DNA from: a bacterium | GTDB taxonomy: Bacteria; Omnitrophota; Gorgyraeia; Gygaellales; UBA12090 | Direction: 5' to 3' | Assembly (NCBI GenBank): GCA_004299495.1 | Contig: SCPY01000009.1 | Coordinates: 1-7,996 of the forward strand | Length of the DNA stretch: 7,996 nt | Shown here: piece by piece, positions 5,858-7,996 of the stretch | Numbering within the stretch: position 1 is the first letter of the stretch | Layout: each line of letters starts with the position of its first letter | Position numbers and translations under genes: made by a program | Notes under the pieces: model-generated | Database searches by the model: none | The model's input: only the letters and a program-made list of their open reading frames with translations | What the model was told of the DNA's origin: nothing

Positions 5858-7996
5858 AGGCAATATCAAAGACTCTGATATAATTATTCCCCTCCTGCGC
5901 GTCCACAAAAGGCAGGAAATGCCTAAGCCCTTTGCCATTTAGAAAATAAAGGCGGACAAACATACTCCTGCCTAGCTCGGGATCAAGAAAAATAGACTTG
6001 TATCCGTCCTCCGCCTTAAAAATTAAAACAGAAAATATGACATTGGCATTGGGGTATGCCGTTTCAATAACGTTATTATCGTCTGCGACAAACGAACTCC
6101 GGGGAACCTGCCCGTTATTTGACTGCAGCGTGCGTTCACTTATATTGTAGGCGAGGCCGTTATCAAAAAAGACTATGCCGTCCTTTTCGCTCCCATTCGC
6201 CAACGGGCCGTAAAACTGAAGGCGGCGAGACAGCCACTCGCCGCGTTTTTTAGCCGAAATAAGAAATGCCTCCTGATAAAACTGCTGCATTTTCTGCTCG
6301 TCTCTGCCTAAATTTTTAAGGTTGTCTATAATTTTATCTTTTTCCCGATTGTCAAAATTCTGCGCAATATAAACTTTAGAGAAATCCCAATTTCCTAAAT
6401 ATGAGATTGCCGGTATCTTATAGGGCATGGTATGATCCACCACAAAATCAGCCCTTGCCGGGTTATGCGTAAGTATCTTGCTTACGTTTTCTATTACATC
6501 GGATGGTAAAAATTTTTGCAGGGCATCCCGTTTTTTTTCTGCCGGAGCCAAAAGCGCGTTCTCCAGCAGCAAAACAGACAATAATGGGTCCTTAAGGTAT
6601 TCATCCATAATTTCAAACGCCTTATTTCCGCCGTTATTCAGCATTCTTAAAATGCTCACCGCTTCATTTTCATTATCGGTAAGCATCGCCTTTGCCATCC
6701 AGTAGACCTGAGGGGTAAAAGAGCTTTGCCCGTCAAAAATTACCCTGCGTTTTGACACCACCTTAAACCAATCGCCAAAATCCCACCAGGAGTTAATAAT
6801 TGTTTCCCCGGGCGTCTTCTCTTTAATAAGATTTAATACCCTGTACCATGTATCGTCCATAAGGGGAAAAATACCTTTTGCCGCGTTATGCCCTTTGCTG
6901 ATAAATCCCGCGTTTACGACAATAAGGACAGCCGCCACGACAGCTATGCCAATGGCGTTTCTTTTCTTCATAAGATATTCAAACATATCGTTCATAACCC
7001 AGCCCAATGATACCCCCAGGGGGATCAAAAGAAATACAATAAATCTTACGCCTCTTGAGGCGGCAAAAACCATAGAAATAAACCAGATAGCGATGATAAT
7101 TATGGAATTGCGCTTAAAATCAGAATACGCGCGGCAAAACAAAGCGCGTATCAAAATAGCAAATAAACATACTACCGAAGGCACAAAAACCCATACCCCG
7201 CCCACTGAACGCTCTATTTCAAGAAAAGACGTCCTCCTTAATTCACCCACGGTAAAGTAAACATTTGGCCAGATAGAGGCAATTAATGGCTTATTCAGGG
7301 AGAGCGCCTCCTTTACCTGGTTAAATAATATTGCCAATGGCTCTCTGCCGGCCAGAACAAAAATACAAAAGAAACTTAATGATATAAATAAAGACACTGA
7401 AAAGAAATGCCGCTTTAACGGGTATAAATTTCCTTTTTTTTGATAGAAATATCCAAATCCCAGGCAAATCATAAAGATAAATTCATACAATATTATAAAT
7501 AAGAAAACAAACCACCAATGGGTCCAGGTAAAACAAAACAGGCCAACCAGAAGGCTGGACAAACAAATCCAGAATAATTTACGCTTAAAATAAAGGCTCG
7601 CGCTGGAGAGAAGGTATGTCCACATAATCAACAACGGAAACAATAAATTCAGGATATCGGTATCAAACCATCCCGCGCAGCTGCGGGGGATAAACATGGG
7701 GGATAACCCCACAAATAAACATGAAGTTATCCCCGCGATATATTTTCCGTATTGGAAAGAGAAAAAAAACAGCGATACAATAAAGGCGTACATAAACAAT
7801 AACGGAAGATAAAATAGAAAGCTGAACAGGGGGGGCTCCTTGAATACAGAAAAAACTTTGTAAAGAAAAGCCGATATATAATAAAGCAGGTGATCCCATG
7901 GCAAGAAGCTTCCTGACGGAGCAAGCATAAAATAATCCCACTGCCTGCCCGCTATCACTTCATCTCCGGGATACCCATGCCTGACCACATTCTCAA
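5853..7996 (-). CDS. STT3-family oligosaccharyltransferase (AglB/PglB-like), N-terminus off the right edge
   Basis: At least 713 residues are visible, ending in TGA. The frame stays open to the window edge: GTG at 7986-7988 is an internal Val codon in ENVVRHGYPGDE, a sequence typical of the first outer loop of STT3, so the first helix and first catalytic acidic residue lie outside. Residues below count from that Val. GWFDTDILN (106-114) carries the DxD metal site of STT3; about ten hydrophobic helices span 54-363; SRGVRF (311-316) may supply the conserved Arg of the sequon pocket; NSWWDFGDW (399-407) is the WWD-motif that reads the +2 Ser/Thr of the Asn-x-Ser/Thr sequon, here WWDFG in place of WWDYG. 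A soluble, probably extracytoplasmic domain follows; DHTMPYKIPAISYLGNWD (518-535) may be the MI/DK-motif helix region. The enzyme would move a lipid-linked glycan to Asn of exported proteins. It leads the visible operon. Confidence 0.88.
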   Translation of the reverse strand, partial: ENVVRHGYPGDEVIAGRQWDYFMLAPSGSFLPWDHLLYYISAFLYKVFSVFKEPPLFSFLFYLPLLFMYAFIVSLFFFSFQYGKYIAGITSCLFVGLSPMFIPRSCAGWFDTDILNLLFPLLIMWTYLLSSASLYFKRKLFWICLSSLLVGLFCFTWTHWWFVFLFIILYEFIFMICLGFGYFYQKKGNLYPLKRHFFSVSLFISLSFFCIFVLAGREPLAILFNQVKEALSLNKPLIASIWPNVYFTVGELRRTSFLEIERSVGGVWVFVPSVVCLFAILIRALFCRAYSDFKRNSIIIIAIWFISMVFAASRGVRFIVFLLIPLGVSLGWVMNDMFEYLMKKRNAIGIAVVAAVLIVVNAGFISKGHNAAKGIFPLMDDTWYRVLNLIKEKTPGETIINSWWDFGDWFKVVSKRRVIFDGQSSFTPQVYWMAKAMLTDNENEAVSILRMLNNGGNKAFEIMDEYLKDPLLSVLLLENALLAPAEKKRDALQKFLPSDVIENVSKILTHNPARADFVVDHTMPYKIPAISYLGNWDFSKVYIAQNFDNREKDKIIDNLKNLGRDEQKMQQFYQEAFLISAKKRGEWLSRRLQFYGPLANGSEKDGIVFFDNGLAYNISERTLQSNNGQVPRSSFVADDNNVIETAYPNANVIFSVLIFKAEDGYKSIFLDPELGRSMFVRLYFLNGKGLRHFLPFVDAQEGNNYIRVFDIAW

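Noticed and set aside
6895..7260. Plus-strand 121-codon open frame opposite STT3
   Set aside because: It is the antisense shadow of hydrophobic STT3 codons, has a Thr/Ile/Ala-rich composition, and has no start signal.

Overview
The window is a stretch of a bacterial (less likely archaeal) surface glycosylation / polyisoprenoid-linked glycan locus. All supported genes lie on the minus strand, so transcription runs right to left. The DNA is moderately AT-rich, genes overlap or nearly touch, and starts are ATG with GGAG/GGTGAG-type ribosome binding sites. An STT3-type oligosaccharyltransferase, DPM1-like GT2 enzymes, a GT39 membrane glycosyltransferase and a BchE-like radical SAM protein together recall uncultivated candidate-phylum bacteria such as Omnitrophota. 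That taxonomic guess is low confidence and rests on gene content only.

Layout in transcription order. (1) 7996-5853: STT3-family oligosaccharyltransferase, cut by the right edge of the window. (2) 5846-4707: GT2 polyprenyl-phosphate glycosyltransferase with four C-terminal membrane helices. (3) 4710-3937: second, soluble GT2. (4) 3944-2346: GT39/ArnT-like membrane glycosyltransferase. Genes 1-4 form a compact operon: a 6-bp gap, then a 4-bp ATGA overlap, then an 8-bp overlap. (5) 2310-1930: a decayed SAM-dependent methyltransferase with two in-frame stops and a lost C-terminus. (6) 1810-1754: a near-identical second copy of the 3' end of the GT39 gene, just upstream of (7) 1733-240, a cobalamin-binding-type radical SAM protein. 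(8) 88-1: the N-terminus of a sugar-nucleotide pyrophosphorylase-type nucleotidyltransferase, running off the left edge.

How the genes could work together (inference). The nucleotidyltransferase would make an activated sugar. The two GT2 enzymes would load sugars onto a polyprenyl phosphate carrier on the cytoplasmic side. GT39 would use polyprenyl-P-sugar on the outer side, and STT3 would transfer a glycan to asparagine on exported proteins. The radical SAM enzyme could modify a lipid or sugar, but its substrate cannot be read from sequence. The least ordinary part is 1750-2450, where a broken methyltransferase lies between two direct copies of the GT39 tail, the apparent scar of a duplication or recombination. 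No RNA genes, CRISPR arrays, insertion sequences or plus-strand genes were seen.
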